This document shows, one piece after another, positions 23,990 to 33,600 of a stretch of DNA of 64,000 bases; within the stretch, counting starts at the first letter, position 1, and each line of letters begins with the position of its first letter. The DNA is taken from contig NZ_VRZA01000007.1 of NCBI RefSeq assembly GCF_008064665.1, forward strand, positions 62,001 to 126,000. The letters are read 5' to 3'. A program made the position numbers and the translations under genes. This DNA comes from Parahaliea maris (GTDB taxonomy: Bacteria > Pseudomonadota > Gammaproteobacteria > Pseudomonadales > Halieaceae). The notes below the pieces were generated by a model that was not told the DNA's origin, searched no databases, and was given only the letters and a program-made list of their open reading frames with translations.

Positions 23990-26900
23990 GTGCCCCGATT
24001 CTCCAAAAAGTGGCTGTTCCTTCCCCTGGCGGGCCTGCTCCTGCTGCCACTGTTGGCTGCTGTGTGCGCGCTGTGGCTGGGTTCTACGGAGGCGGGCACG
24101 CGCTGGCTGGTCGCGCGGGCCCAGCCCTTCATTCCCGAGGGCGTCCACTGGCAATCGCTGGACGGGACTTTGCTCGGGGACCTGCGATTACGCGGTCTCA
24201 GCGTGGAGCAACCGGGCCTGTCCCTGAGCCTGGCATTGCTCGATCTGCGGTGGCAACCGTCGCGTCTGCTGGGTGCCCAGGTGCTCGTGGAACAATTGCG
24301 GTTGCAGACCCTGCGCGCCAGCCTGAGTGAGACCGATACGCCCGAATCACCTTCTGCCCCTTTCGACCCCGAAGCGCTGAATCTGCCGGTCGACCTGCTG
24401 ATTCAGCACCTGGTGGTGGAGGATGTTGACGTCATGCCGGTCGGCGGCGAAGCCCAACGTATTGACCGTCTGCAGTTGGAAAACGCGGGGCTGACGGGGC
24501 CCCGTTTTGACCTGCAGCGACTGGTAGTCGTCGCTCCCCAGGGTGGTATTACCGCAGAGGGAGGGGCGGAGCTCACCCGGGACTTGCCACTGACGCTTAC
24601 CCTGGACTGGGAGTGGCAGCTCCCCGATCAGCGCCAGGTCGCCGGACGGCTTGCGGTTAGCGGCGATTTACGCACCCTGCAAATAGACCACCGGGGTGCC
24701 GGTGACATACCGATCAACCTGCAGGCGCAAGTGCGCGATGTATTGACACAGGCCGGTTGGACTGTATCGATGACCTGGCCGGAGTTGGCTGTGGATGCCA
24801 CAGCGGACGGCCCGCGCGTTACCGCCGGCCAGTTCCGTTCGACCGGTTCGCTGGAGGCCTTTGAGCTCGCCCTGAATACCGGGGCGACGGGCCTTGCTCC
24901 TGAGGCCGTGACGGTCACCCTGGAGGCCAGTGGCAACAGCGAGTCACTGTTGCTGGCTCCCCTGACCCTGGACAGCGGCCCCTACCAATTGGAGGTGAAG
25001 GGACCCATCGACTGGCGCGACGGTGTCTCCGTGCAACTCGCCCTGGCGGCGCTGGTGGCGGAGGCCGATCAGCTCAACCCCCAGCTACCCCCGCAGCTTG
25101 ACCTCAGTGGCTCGCTGAATGCCCGCTACCTCGACCAGCGGGTCGAGCTCGCTGGGCTGGACCTCGCGTTGGCGCAGACCCCGCTGACGCTGGCCCTGCA
25201 GGGCACCGTCGACTTGCCGGCGAATGCCGATCCGGTAGTGGATGCCCGCCTGGCGTGGAGCCAGGTAACCTGGCCGCTGCCCGGTCCGGCCGCACCTCAG
25301 CCGGCCGCACCTCAGCCGGCCACACCTCAGCCGGCCACACCTCAGCCGGCCGCACCTCCACAGGAAACCGGGCCGGCGTTTGCCAGCCCCCGCGGAGAAC
25401 TTCATGTCCAGGGTGGTCTGCAGCAGTGGCGACTGGCGCTGGACGCAGCTGTGGCGGGTAGCCAGCTACCACCGGGTGAGTGGCGGGCAGAAGCGGAAGG
25501 GGATGCCGAACAGCTGCGGCTGGATGCATTGCGTGGTTCCACCCTGGAGGGTGAGGTCGTGATTCAGGGTGAGGCCGGCTGGGCACCACAGGTGCGCTGG
25601 GATATGGCGTTAGCGGGTGATGCCCTGCAGCCGGGAACGTGGCAACCGCAGTTGGCAGGCCAGATGGACTTCGCCTTGCACAGTGCCGGCAGTCTGGAAG
25701 AGGGCGGCCCGCAGGCGGACCTGGTGCTGGAGCATTTGCGCGGGTTTCTCGGGGGCTGGCCCCTGAGCGCCCGGGCCAGGGCGCAACTGGCCGGCGACGT
25801 GCTGAATCTGGAGGGCCTGTCGGTGGACAACGGCAGCAACCGGATACAGGCAGCGGGCAAGCTATCGCCCCAGGCGCTGGCGCTGGACTGGTCACTGGCG
25901 CTGCCGCACCCAGAGAACATTGTCCCGGAAGCCGCAGGAGACCTGCATGCCAATGGCAGTTTGCGCGGCAGTGCCGAGGCTCCCGTGATCGAGGCGACGT
26001 TGCAGGGCAGTGCCCTGCACTGGCAGGACATCACCTTGGCCGGGATTGACGGGCAGCTCGGCGCGGGCCTGGCGCCCGCGGCGCCCCTGGCAGTCAAGCT
26101 GTCCCTCGGGCCGGTCGAACAGGACGGTATGGTGTTGCTGGAAAGCGTGGAATTCACCGCCCAGGGGTCGACGGCCCAGCACGAGCTGCAACTCGCTGTG
26201 CAGGGTGCAATGCAGCAACTGCAAACCCGCCTTGCAGGTGGCTTGAATGACAGCCAGCAGTGGCAGGGGCAGCTTGCGAGTCTCGAGGTGGCAGCGGAGG
26301 GGCTGGGCCAGTGGCGCCTGGTGGAACCCGCCGACCTGGTGCTGGCGGCGCAGCAGGCCAGTCTTGCAGACGCCTGTCTGGGGGGTAGTGGCGACAGCGA
26401 GGGCAGCGCCTGTCTGTCGGCAGGCTGGTCTGCCACAGAGGGCAGCCGGGCCCGTGGCCATATCGCTTCCCTGCCGCTGGGCCAGTGGTTGCCCGACCTC
26501 GAAGCTGAATTATCCGGGGATTTCGACGGTTTGCTGGCCGTGGACGGATCGCTGCAGGGGCTCGGAGACTTTGTGGTGAGCCCCGGTGAAGTCCGTGTGG
26601 AAACGTCCTCCGGGCAGAAGGTGCTGGCCCATGGCGGCGGCCGCGTCCGGGTAGACGTGGGCGCCGAGGGCCTGGCCGCTTTCGCCAGCCTGTACCCCCT
26701 GGAGAACGGTTACGTCGGCCTGACCGTCGCCTTGCCGTCGTTTGACCGCTTGCCCCTGACGCAGCCCCAGCCCCTGTCAGGCAGCCTCCAGGCCACCCTG
26801 CCAGAACTCAGCGGCCTGCAGGCCTGGGTGCCGCAGCTGCAGGCGGTGGCGGGGCGGTTTGATGCCGACCTGTTGCTGTCGGGTACCCTGACCGAGCCCC

Positions 26901-27988
26901 TGTTCAAGGGGCAAATCGCCCTGGCCGACGGCGCGGCGGACGTGCCGGTCGCGGGCCTGTCCCTGCGCGAGCTGGGGCTGCGCCTGAACGATGATCCGGC
27001 GCGCCCCGGCTGGCTCGCTATCGATGGCGGCCTGCGCTCGGGGCCGGGGCAGCTGACCCTGAGCGGCGCCCTGGGTATGCGCAGTGGCGAGGCCAGCCTC
27101 GCTTTGCAGGGTCAGCAGTTCGAAGTGTTCAATACCGCCGATGGCCGGGCGCTGGTATCCCCGGACCTGCAAATCGACTGGGCTGGCGAGACCCTGCGCC
27201 TGCGCGGCGAGGTCCTGGTGCCGCGGGCCAGTGTGACTCCCCAGATCAGTATCACCCCCAGCCTGTCGGCCGGTGGGGCGGTGGCCACGGAGGAAGACAT
27301 CCAGGCCACCGTGCAGGTTATCGGACCGTCGCCGGACGTGGTCGTCCTCGGTGCCGAGGACGACCCCTCCACTGCCGGCCCGGCCCTGCCGTTCCGCCTC
27401 GACAGCGACCTCCGGCTGGTACTGGGCGATCGTGTGCGGGTCGATGCGGTGGGCCTCAAGGCCGGCGTAACTGGCGGTGTGCGCTTTATCAACCGGCCGG
27501 AGCAGCGTGACCTGCTGCCCCTCGCCGACGGCCAGCTGGCGCTGGAGGACGGGACTTTCCGCGCCTTCGGCCAGGACCTGGAGATCCAGACGGGCGAGGT
27601 ACGCTTCGACAAGGTGCCGGTGACCGAACCCGAAATCAATCTGCGGGCGGTGCGCTGGATCGACAACGACCCGGTGGTCAGCGCGGCCGGGATCGAGGTG
27701 ATCGGTACCCTGGACCAGCCGCGCATGGACCTGTTCTCGCGCCCGCTGATGGACCCGACGGAGATCCAGTCCTACCTGCTGACCGGGAGCTCCGCCTCCG
27801 GTAGCGACCGGGTTCTGGGTATTGGCACCTACCTGCATCCCAAACTGTACGTGGGCTACGGTTATAACCTGCTGGAGGAAACCAGCGAGTTCGACGCGCT
27901 CTACACCATTACGCCGCGCTACGGCATCGAGGCCAACCTCGGTGAGGCCGACAACAACCTCAACCTGACCATTACTTATGAACGTTAA
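23990..27988 (+). CDS. tamB: translocation and assembly module subunit TamB
   Basis: The 1332-aa product starts at a GTG (GGAAAA upstream), has an N-terminal inner-membrane anchor (about 8-28) and then a very long AsmA/TamB-like beta-rich chain, ending in the conserved TamB domain (TLDQPRMDLFSRPLMDPTEIQSYLLTG, YGYNLLEETSEFDALYTITPRYGIEANLGEADNNLNLTITYE, read in parts). TamB spans the periplasm as a hydrophobic groove and works with TamA in envelope lipid transport or outer-membrane protein assembly. Around residues 433-457 lies a Pro/Ala-rich insert encoded by five 15-bp repeats. The gene overlaps tamA by 11 nt; tamB comes first, the opposite of the E. coli order. Confidence 0.92.
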   Translation: MPRFSKKWLFLPLAGLLLLPLLAAVCALWLGSTEAGTRWLVARAQPFIPEGVHWQSLDGTLLGDLRLRGLSVEQPGLSLSLALLDLRWQPSRLLGAQVLVEQLRLQTLRASLSETDTPESPSAPFDPEALNLPVDLLIQHLVVEDVDVMPVGGEAQRIDRLQLENAGLTGPRFDLQRLVVVAPQGGITAEGGAELTRDLPLTLTLDWEWQLPDQRQVAGRLAVSGDLRTLQIDHRGAGDIPINLQAQVRDVLTQAGWTVSMTWPELAVDATADGPRVTAGQFRSTGSLEAFELALNTGATGLAPEAVTVTLEASGNSESLLLAPLTLDSGPYQLEVKGPIDWRDGVSVQLALAALVAEADQLNPQLPPQLDLSGSLNARYLDQRVELAGLDLALAQTPLTLALQGTVDLPANADPVVDARLAWSQVTWPLPGPAAPQPAAPQPATPQPATPQPAAPPQETGPAFASPRGELHVQGGLQQWRLALDAAVAGSQLPPGEWRAEAEGDAEQLRLDALRGSTLEGEVVIQGEAGWAPQVRWDMALAGDALQPGTWQPQLAGQMDFALHSAGSLEEGGPQADLVLEHLRGFLGGWPLSARARAQLAGDVLNLEGLSVDNGSNRIQAAGKLSPQALALDWSLALPHPENIVPEAAGDLHANGSLRGSAEAPVIEATLQGSALHWQDITLAGIDGQLGAGLAPAAPLAVKLSLGPVEQDGMVLLESVEFTAQGSTAQHELQLAVQGAMQQLQTRLAGGLNDSQQWQGQLASLEVAAEGLGQWRLVEPADLVLAAQQASLADACLGGSGDSEGSACLSAGWSATEGSRARGHIASLPLGQWLPDLEAELSGDFDGLLAVDGSLQGLGDFVVSPGEVRVETSSGQKVLAHGGGRVRVDVGAEGLAAFASLYPLENGYVGLTVALPSFDRLPLTQPQPLSGSLQATLPELSGLQAWVPQLQAVAGRFDADLLLSGTLTEPLFKGQIALADGAADVPVAGLSLRELGLRLNDDPARPGWLAIDGGLRSGPGQLTLSGALGMRSGEASLALQGQQFEVFNTADGRALVSPDLQIDWAGETLRLRGEVLVPRASVTPQISITPSLSAGGAVATEEDIQATVQVIGPSPDVVVLGAEDDPSTAGPALPFRLDSDLRLVLGDRVRVDAVGLKAGVTGGVRFINRPEQRDLLPLADGQLALEDGTFRAFGQDLEIQTGEVRFDKVPVTEPEINLRAVRWIDNDPVVSAAGIEVIGTLDQPRMDLFSRPLMDPTEIQSYLLTGSSASGSDRVLGIGTYLHPKLYVGYGYNLLEETSEFDALYTITPRYGIEANLGEADNNLNLTITYER
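25286..25360. repeat. five tandem 15-bp repeats inside tamB
   Basis: Five in-frame copies of a CCGGCC(G/A)CACCTCAG unit (the last ends CA instead of AG) encode repeated PAAPQ/PATPQ pentapeptides. The copy number probably varies by slippage, lengthening a flexible linker without breaking the frame. Confidence 0.9.
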
Positions 27989-29867
27989 CTGGTTGTCACG
28001 CGTCTCACTGCTGCTCCTGCTACTGGGATCTGTCGCCCGGGCAGACACGGTTGCGGTCACGGTCACCGGCCTGGAGGCGGTGGCGCTGAAAGAGGCCCGT
28101 CAGAATGTACAGGCGGCGATTCCGTTGTCCCGTCACCAAAGTGACGCTGAATTAAGGCCCTCGATAATCCGCGAGGACCACGCCGGGGCCGCTGCGGCAA
28201 TCGCCCGGGCCCTGCAACCCTTCGGTTTCTATGCGCCGGTGATCAGCGCCGAGCTGGAGAGACCGGCGGGAAGGGACAAGCTGTGGCAGGCGCGCTATCG
28301 CGTCGAGTCCGGGCCCGCGCTGCCGGTGGCTGAACTCAGCCTGGTATTCGAGGGGCCGGGGGAGAGCGATACTGATCTGGCGCAGCTCGCTGACAGTTTG
28401 CCGCTGCAACAGGGCGCGGTGCTGGATCACCGCGCCTATGAGCGCAGTAAACGGGACTTGCTGGCCTCGTTGCAGCGGCTGGGCTACACCGACGCCAGTC
28501 TCATTGCGCACCGGGTAGAGGTGGATCTGGAAGCCTATGAGGCGCGAGCCCTGCTGCAGGTGGCGACGGGTCCGCGCTACGTGGTGGGGGAGATCCGTTT
28601 TGACGATACCCGGTTCGACCGGGAGTTCCTCGAGCGCTACCTCATCCTCGCGCCGGGTGATGCCTATAACAGCGCCAGGCTGGCTGAACAGCGGCGGCTG
28701 TACAGCGGCGCCGGCTATTTTCGCGAGGTGGTGATCGAGCCCCAGGACCCGGTCGACAATGCCGTTCCGCTGGTGGTCAGCCTCGACCCCCTCCTGCCCA
28801 ACCGCTATCGTGGCCGCCTGGGCTGGGGGACCGATACCGGTGTCGGTGCCCAGCTGGACTGGACCCGTCGCTACCTCGGCGGGCGCGGCCAGAATTTCAA
28901 TTTCAGGACGGGCCTGGTGCAGGAGCGGCGCCGTCTGGCAGGTGATCTCAATTACCAGATCCCGCTCGATCCGCTCGAGGGCACCCGCATCGTGGTGGGT
29001 GCCCGCCACGAGAGCAAGGATCTGACCTTCGAGGACGTCGAGCTCGACGAAGGCGGCGAAACCCGCATCGCCACCAACCTGCTCACGTCCCTCTGGCAGC
29101 GCCCCACCCACACGCTGGGTGACTTTACCCTGGATTCCCTGGTCGAGCTCAACCTGGTCAACGAGACCTACGATGTCTTCGAAGTCCTGTTCGGCAACCT
29201 CGGCAGTGGCGCCCAGCAGTCCATCATCGATTCCATCGGGCCGGAGGCCTACGACACCCTCGCGCCGGACTTCCAGGCGGTGGTGCCCGGCCTGCGGTTC
29301 AAGCTGCGCCGCAGCGACGACACCCTGTATATCCGCGATGGCGACTATTTCGACCTGTACCTGCTGGGCACCGACGAAGCGCTCGGTTCCAATATCAGCT
29401 TCTGGCAGGCGCGTTTTTCCAGCTGGCAGATCCGCTCCTTCGGCGATCACAACCGGGTGCTGCTGCGCACGGCGCTGGGTTATAGCGACGCCGAAAGCAG
29501 TGAAGTCCTCGGGGTGGATTTCAACGCGATGCCCGAGTACTACGAATTCCGCGCCGGTGGCGTACGCAGTGTGCGCGGTTATGGCTTCGAAACCCTGTTT
29601 CCGGAGGATGCGATCACCGGCGGCAAACACCAGCTGGTGGGCAGCGTGGAGTACGAATACGAGTTCATGCCGAACTTCAGTGCCGCGGTGTTTGTCGATG
29701 CCGGCAACACCTTCAACCGCTGGGAGGACTACCAGGCCAAGGTCGGTACTGGTTTCGGGGTGCGCTGGCGCTCCCCGGTAGGGCTGGCGCGGCTGGATCT
29801 TGGTTTTCCGCTGGACGACGCGGAGGACGCCTTCCAGATCTACATCACGGTCGGCCCGGAATTCTGA
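27978..29867 (+). CDS. tamA: outer-membrane translocation and assembly module subunit TamA
   Basis: The 629-aa Omp85-family protein has a signal peptide (cleavage near ARAD, residue 23), three POTRA domains (about 24-270) and a 16-strand barrel with the diagnostic loop-6 motif VRGYGF and a terminal aromatic (GPEF). TamA works with the inner-membrane-anchored TamB as a transenvelope complex. Its ATG lies inside the last codons of tamB with an 11-nt overlap, so translation is coupled. The barrel has a long insert (about 395-455, LFGNLGSGAQQSIIDSIGPE region), longer than I expect from E. coli TamA. Confidence 0.93.
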   Translation: MNVNWLSRVSLLLLLLGSVARADTVAVTVTGLEAVALKEARQNVQAAIPLSRHQSDAELRPSIIREDHAGAAAAIARALQPFGFYAPVISAELERPAGRDKLWQARYRVESGPALPVAELSLVFEGPGESDTDLAQLADSLPLQQGAVLDHRAYERSKRDLLASLQRLGYTDASLIAHRVEVDLEAYEARALLQVATGPRYVVGEIRFDDTRFDREFLERYLILAPGDAYNSARLAEQRRLYSGAGYFREVVIEPQDPVDNAVPLVVSLDPLLPNRYRGRLGWGTDTGVGAQLDWTRRYLGGRGQNFNFRTGLVQERRRLAGDLNYQIPLDPLEGTRIVVGARHESKDLTFEDVELDEGGETRIATNLLTSLWQRPTHTLGDFTLDSLVELNLVNETYDVFEVLFGNLGSGAQQSIIDSIGPEAYDTLAPDFQAVVPGLRFKLRRSDDTLYIRDGDYFDLYLLGTDEALGSNISFWQARFSSWQIRSFGDHNRVLLRTALGYSDAESSEVLGVDFNAMPEYYEFRAGGVRSVRGYGFETLFPEDAITGGKHQLVGSVEYEYEFMPNFSAAVFVDAGNTFNRWEDYQAKVGTGFGVRWRSPVGLARLDLGFPLDDAEDAFQIYITVGPEF

Positions 29868-29885
29868 AGCGAGCCCTCCCGGGCC

Positions 29886-30890
29886 TCAGGCCAGGCCCTC
29901 CCGCTGCTTCAGCATGGTGATGTTCTTGCGGATCACGTCGGTGACCTCCGGGCCGAGGCCGCCGACAGCCAGGGCTTCTTCCAGCAGGGCGATGGCCCGG
30001 CGCCGCTCACCCAGGCGCACCCGGATATTCGCCATATTGAGGCACATGGAAGCCGATCGGTGACCGCTGTCGTAGGCCTGCTGGTAGTGGTCCAGGGCCA
30101 CCCCGAATTCCCCCTGGCGATAGCTGGCCTCGGCGGCTCCCTCCAGGCTGCGGGCGGGCTCGTAGCCCATGCGGGCCGACTGCAGGTAGTACTCGTGCGC
30201 CTTGCGGAAGTCGCCCGTCTGGTACATGGCGGAGGAGGCGGCGATATTGAACAGGCGGCCATCCGGCGCGTTCTCCAGCGCCTGTTCCATCAACTCGAAG
30301 TAGCGCAGTGAACGCTGGGCGCGGGGCCGCGCCGGGTTGGCATCCACGTAGTGATGGATGGGGATGTCCAGCCTCTGGCGCTTGCCCTCGGCGATGGTGC
30401 CGTCGACGATCTCGTGAATCGGGCTCTGGTAGTGGATGTCGGGGCGGCGGCGAAACAGTCTCAGAATCGGGTTGACGGTGTAGCCGCTGAAGCCGCGCCC
30501 GGGGGCGTCCGGCGGGGTGGGCTGCCAGCCGGTGCTGCGCTGCTCCTCCGTGTAGTTGCGCTGCTCCAGGTAGAAGCCGTCAAACTCGGTGTCGGCGATC
30601 AGCTCGCGCAGTTTTCTGTAGTCCTGGGCGGTGATCAGTTCGTCGGCGTCCAGCACCAGGATCCAGTCGCCGGTGGCCTGCTGCAGGGAGAAGTTGCGCG
30701 CAGCGGCGTAGTCGTCGTGCCACGTGTAGTGGAACAGGCGGGCACCGAATTCCCGGGCAATATCCGGGGTTGCGTCGCTGGAGCCGGTGTCGACCACGAC
30801 CATTTCGTCCACGTGGGGCGCGGCTGCGGCGAGGCAGTCGCGCAGGAAGAAAGCCTCGTCGCGCACGATCATGCACAGGGAAAGTTTCAA
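29886..30890 (-). CDS. family 2 glycosyltransferase with TPR-like C-terminus
   Basis: The 334-aa product begins at a TTG that forms a TTGA overlap with the stop of the preceding gene and follows AAAAGGT; it starts LKLSLCMIVRDE, the canonical beginning of this GT2 subgroup. It has VVDTGSSDATPDIARE, the DADE metal-binding motif (LVLDADELIT) and, after residue 190, TPR-like helices (SLRYFELMEQALENAPD, AHEYYLQSARMGYEPA). The fold belongs to the SunS/WaaE-like group that transfers sugars to proteins, glycolipids or peptides. It is the last gene of a three-gene membrane glycosylation operon. Confidence 0.83.
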   Translation of the reverse strand: MKLSLCMIVRDEAFFLRDCLAAAAPHVDEMVVVDTGSSDATPDIAREFGARLFHYTWHDDYAAARNFSLQQATGDWILVLDADELITAQDYRKLRELIADTEFDGFYLEQRNYTEEQRSTGWQPTPPDAPGRGFSGYTVNPILRLFRRRPDIHYQSPIHEIVDGTIAEGKRQRLDIPIHHYVDANPARPRAQRSLRYFELMEQALENAPDGRLFNIAASSAMYQTGDFRKAHEYYLQSARMGYEPARSLEGAAEASYRQGEFGVALDHYQQAYDSGHRSASMCLNMANIRVRLGERRRAIALLEEALAVGGLGPEVTDVIRKNITMLKQREGLA

Positions 30891-32275
30891 GTACTTACCT
30901 TTTTGGCGCCGGTTACGGACGATTGCAACGCCCGGTAGAGGAGGGCGCAATAGTACAGCCAGGCCGGCACCAGGGCCATGCTGGTGCGGCCCACCGCGGT
31001 AAATCCGGTGGCACCGCCGGCGTAGCCGGTGTAAGTGAACAGAAACACCAGCAGGGCTGTGGCCGCGAGCAGGGCCACCCCCGGAGCCGCCAGTTGCGAG
31101 GGCAGTTGACGGGCCCCGAACAGCCCCAACGCCAGCAGGGCCGGCAGGTAGATGAACAGGTGCCAGTTGTCGAAGCCGGCGAAGCTGCGCAGGATGCTGC
31201 CGAGCACCTCAGCGCGAAAGCCGAGGTTAAGCGCCTCCAGGGTGTGGCCGGCGATCTCGATGTCGGTGGGAAACACCTGCAGCAGTCCCCAGGCGAGCAG
31301 CCCCAGGGCCAACAGTATGAGCGCGGCCCGCCGCCAGGGCTGGGTGGCGACAATGACCCCCGGCACCAGGCTCAGGGCCCAGAACAGGCCCTCGTTCTTG
31401 ATCAGCGGACAGGCGAGGGCAAACACCAGGGCCAGCGCAGCCTGACCCGGTTCGCGTTCGGCGCACCAGCGGCAGAAGGCCATGAAGGCGGCGGCAAAAA
31501 AGGTGCCCATGAAGAGGTCGGCATAGCCCGCCAGCGCCACGTGAGTGTTGATCAGGGGCATCGAGACCAGCAGGTAGACAAACACCAGTGCCGCCAGCGC
31601 GGAGAGGTCGGCGGCGCGCAGTTGGCCGTAGAGCATCAGGGCAAGGGCGAGCAGACAGCACAGCCAGGGAAGGTTGATCAGGCTGGAGTCCCACTGGCCG
31701 GCAAACACCGCCATCCACAGCTGCAGCAGCGGCGTGGTAACGGGGTAGTCGGGCATGTGGTCGGTAAACTGCAGCGCCCCCCGGTTTTCCAGCCACAGGG
31801 TTTTGTCCACAAAGGGTACCAGTGTCCCCTGGTCAAACCACACTCGCGCCTTGGTGACCCAGGCACTGGTGGCATCGAAGGGGTAGATCGGGCGCAGCAA
31901 CACGTCCGGTAACAGCAGCACCAGATGAGCCAGCAGCAGCATGGCCAGCAACGCGACGCCGCACTTGTCGGTAAACGGGATTGACCTGCCGGCTGTTCCT
32001 GCTGCCAGGCGGTTGTCGCGGCCGCGCCACAGCGCCTGCAGGGGGAACAGGGCGACAACCGCCAGTACCAGTGACAGGGCCAGGGGCGACAGGGGCAGGC
32101 CGAGGGGGACCAGCAGGCGGGTGATGAGCGTCGCGCCGAGCAGACCCAGCAGCAGGCCGTAGCCAGCGACCAGCCAGGGGCGGCACGGCTGTGGCCGGGG
32201 CATCAGCCACTGCAGCCAGAGGCCGCCGGCAATCCAGGGGATGAGAATGGCCAGGGCCAGTTTCAATGCCATCAT
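30887..32275 (-). CDS. polytopic membrane protein, probable GT-C-type glycosyltransferase
   Basis: This 462-aa protein has about ten to twelve TM helices and a periplasmic segment after about residue 120 (RPIYPFDATSAWVTKARVWF) resembling the first loop of GT-C transferases that use lipid-linked sugars. The D in PFDAT is a candidate for the catalytic acid of this fold. ALAGYADLFMGTFFAAAF and ACPLIKNEGLFWA resemble loops in ArnT/PMT-like proteins. It begins one base after the end of the preceding gene's stop codon and its own stop overlaps the GT2 start. Function is inferred from fold and context; an O-antigen ligase- or polymerase-like role is an alternative. Confidence 0.7.
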   Translation of the reverse strand: MMALKLALAILIPWIAGGLWLQWLMPRPQPCRPWLVAGYGLLLGLLGATLITRLLVPLGLPLSPLALSLVLAVVALFPLQALWRGRDNRLAAGTAGRSIPFTDKCGVALLAMLLLAHLVLLLPDVLLRPIYPFDATSAWVTKARVWFDQGTLVPFVDKTLWLENRGALQFTDHMPDYPVTTPLLQLWMAVFAGQWDSSLINLPWLCCLLALALMLYGQLRAADLSALAALVFVYLLVSMPLINTHVALAGYADLFMGTFFAAAFMAFCRWCAEREPGQAALALVFALACPLIKNEGLFWALSLVPGVIVATQPWRRAALILLALGLLAWGLLQVFPTDIEIAGHTLEALNLGFRAEVLGSILRSFAGFDNWHLFIYLPALLALGLFGARQLPSQLAAPGVALLAATALLVFLFTYTGYAGGATGFTAVGRTSMALVPAWLYYCALLYRALQSSVTGAKKVST

Positions 32276-33421
32276 CTACAGCACCCTGTACAGCGCGCCG
32301 GTAGAGGTGGAGGCGACCGGGGTTGCAGCCACCTGGTAGTGGCCGGGCCAGGCCAGTACCCCTTCCTCGGGCAGGTAGCGCAGGGTGGAAGGGGCGATCA
32401 CGGCCACCAGGTCGCCCTTGTGCAGGTACTCCTGCCCGGGCAGCTCCGGCCCGTCTCGCAGCCAGTACACATTGTGGGGGTAGAGGTACCAGGCCAACCG
32501 CATGCCCTGGTAGTCGCCGGCGGAGCTGACAAAGATGCGCTGCCCGGACTCGCCGATCAGGGGCTGGATGCGGGCGCTGAGCTCCGCCATCGACTGGTCG
32601 CCCATGGCCACGCGGCGGGCGTATTCGGGTTGTCCGCGGAAGGCCTGCAGGGCACTGTCTGCGCGGTGCAGCAACTGGCGCAGCCACAGGGCGTCCAGCA
32701 ACAGCCAGCCGCCAATGAACACCGTGGTGGCCAGGGTCAGTGCCTGCTGTGCCGAAAGCACCCCAAGGGCCATGAGCAGTACCACCACGGCAATGAGCAA
32801 GCCGCACAACCAGGCCGTCAGCGGCACCGGCCACGAAGCGATGCCTGCGTTGGCCACCCCGAGGTGGGCATTGATGGAGGCGTGGTTCCAGCCGAGTGGG
32901 CTCAGCCAGTTGCCCACGGTGGCGGCGAGTTTTGCGGAGAAGGTATCGGGTTCCAGGGCCAGCCCCGAGATTTCCAGGGTACTGCCGGCATCGCCCTGGA
33001 AGCGCAGGGCAACGGCAGCCAGGGCCGGCGGCAGATCATTGAGCGAGTTGAGGTCGACGCTGCGCTCTCCATCGCTGATGGGCAGTTCCAGCATGCGGAA
33101 CTGGCGCCCGTGGGTGCGCCAGACAAAGTCGCTGCGGACCAGGCCCGGTCCGGGCTGCAGCAGAAAAACCAGTTGCCCGAAATCGCCAATGCGGGTGTTG
33201 GCGGTGCGCAACTCGAGCACGGCAAAGCCGTTGCCGTCGAGGGTGACGCGATAGCGGTCGCTGCCCAGGGAATGCAGGCGCCCGGTTGCGGGGTTGAGGT
33301 CGGCGGCGTGAAAGCGGTGTTCGGTGGAGGCGGGGCCTGTGCCCTGCAGCAACTCGGCGTCGGCCGCCAGCCACAAGAGCAGTGCGATGGTCGCGATACT
33401 GGCAATCAGAACAGGGCGCAT
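32276..33421 (-). CDS. membrane protein of unknown function, first gene of the glycosyltransferase operon
   Basis: This 381-aa protein has one N-terminal TM segment (about 4-22), an extracytoplasmic beta-rich domain of about 160 residues (HRFHAADLNPATGRLHSLG..., with LELRTANTRIGDFGQLVFLL), two adjacent TM helices (about 188-240) and a C-terminal extracytoplasmic domain (SARIQPLIGESGQRIFVSSAGDY). I do not recognise the family. Its stop codon abuts the GT-C-like gene with no gap, so it is probably a partner of that enzyme, perhaps for substrate capture or presentation. Start: ATG at 33421. Confidence 0.72.
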   Translation of the reverse strand: MRPVLIASIATIALLLWLAADAELLQGTGPASTEHRFHAADLNPATGRLHSLGSDRYRVTLDGNGFAVLELRTANTRIGDFGQLVFLLQPGPGLVRSDFVWRTHGRQFRMLELPISDGERSVDLNSLNDLPPALAAVALRFQGDAGSTLEISGLALEPDTFSAKLAATVGNWLSPLGWNHASINAHLGVANAGIASWPVPLTAWLCGLLIAVVVLLMALGVLSAQQALTLATTVFIGGWLLLDALWLRQLLHRADSALQAFRGQPEYARRVAMGDQSMAELSARIQPLIGESGQRIFVSSAGDYQGMRLAWYLYPHNVYWLRDGPELPGQEYLHKGDLVAVIAPSTLRYLPEEGVLAWPGHYQVAATPVASTSTGALYRVL

Positions 33422-33600
33422 CCTGCGAATCTTTCCTCCTGTCTTTGGTGGCACCCTGTGGGCGACACCGGTGTGTCAGTTGTCCGCCGAGAGCGTTTTA
33501 CTCGCCTTGAGACCAGCCGGATTTGGCGTTTGCTGCGGACAGGCCTACAGTGTAAACAACTATGCACACCCACGACGAGTCCGGATTTGAGAGATTCCCC

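Noticed and set aside
25286-25360. Tandem repeats considered as a CRISPR-like array
   Set aside because: The units are contiguous with no spacers, are in frame inside tamB and encode a Pro/Ala linker.
28152-29630. Long open frame antisense to tamA (492 residues)
   Set aside because: It lies entirely opposite a clear TamA gene, has no motif or ribosome site, and long antisense frames are expected at this GC content. The same applies to frames opposite nfeD (60183-61472), the TonB receptor (1251-2141), the BatA/B gene (36517-37602) and the M6 protease (46913-48190).
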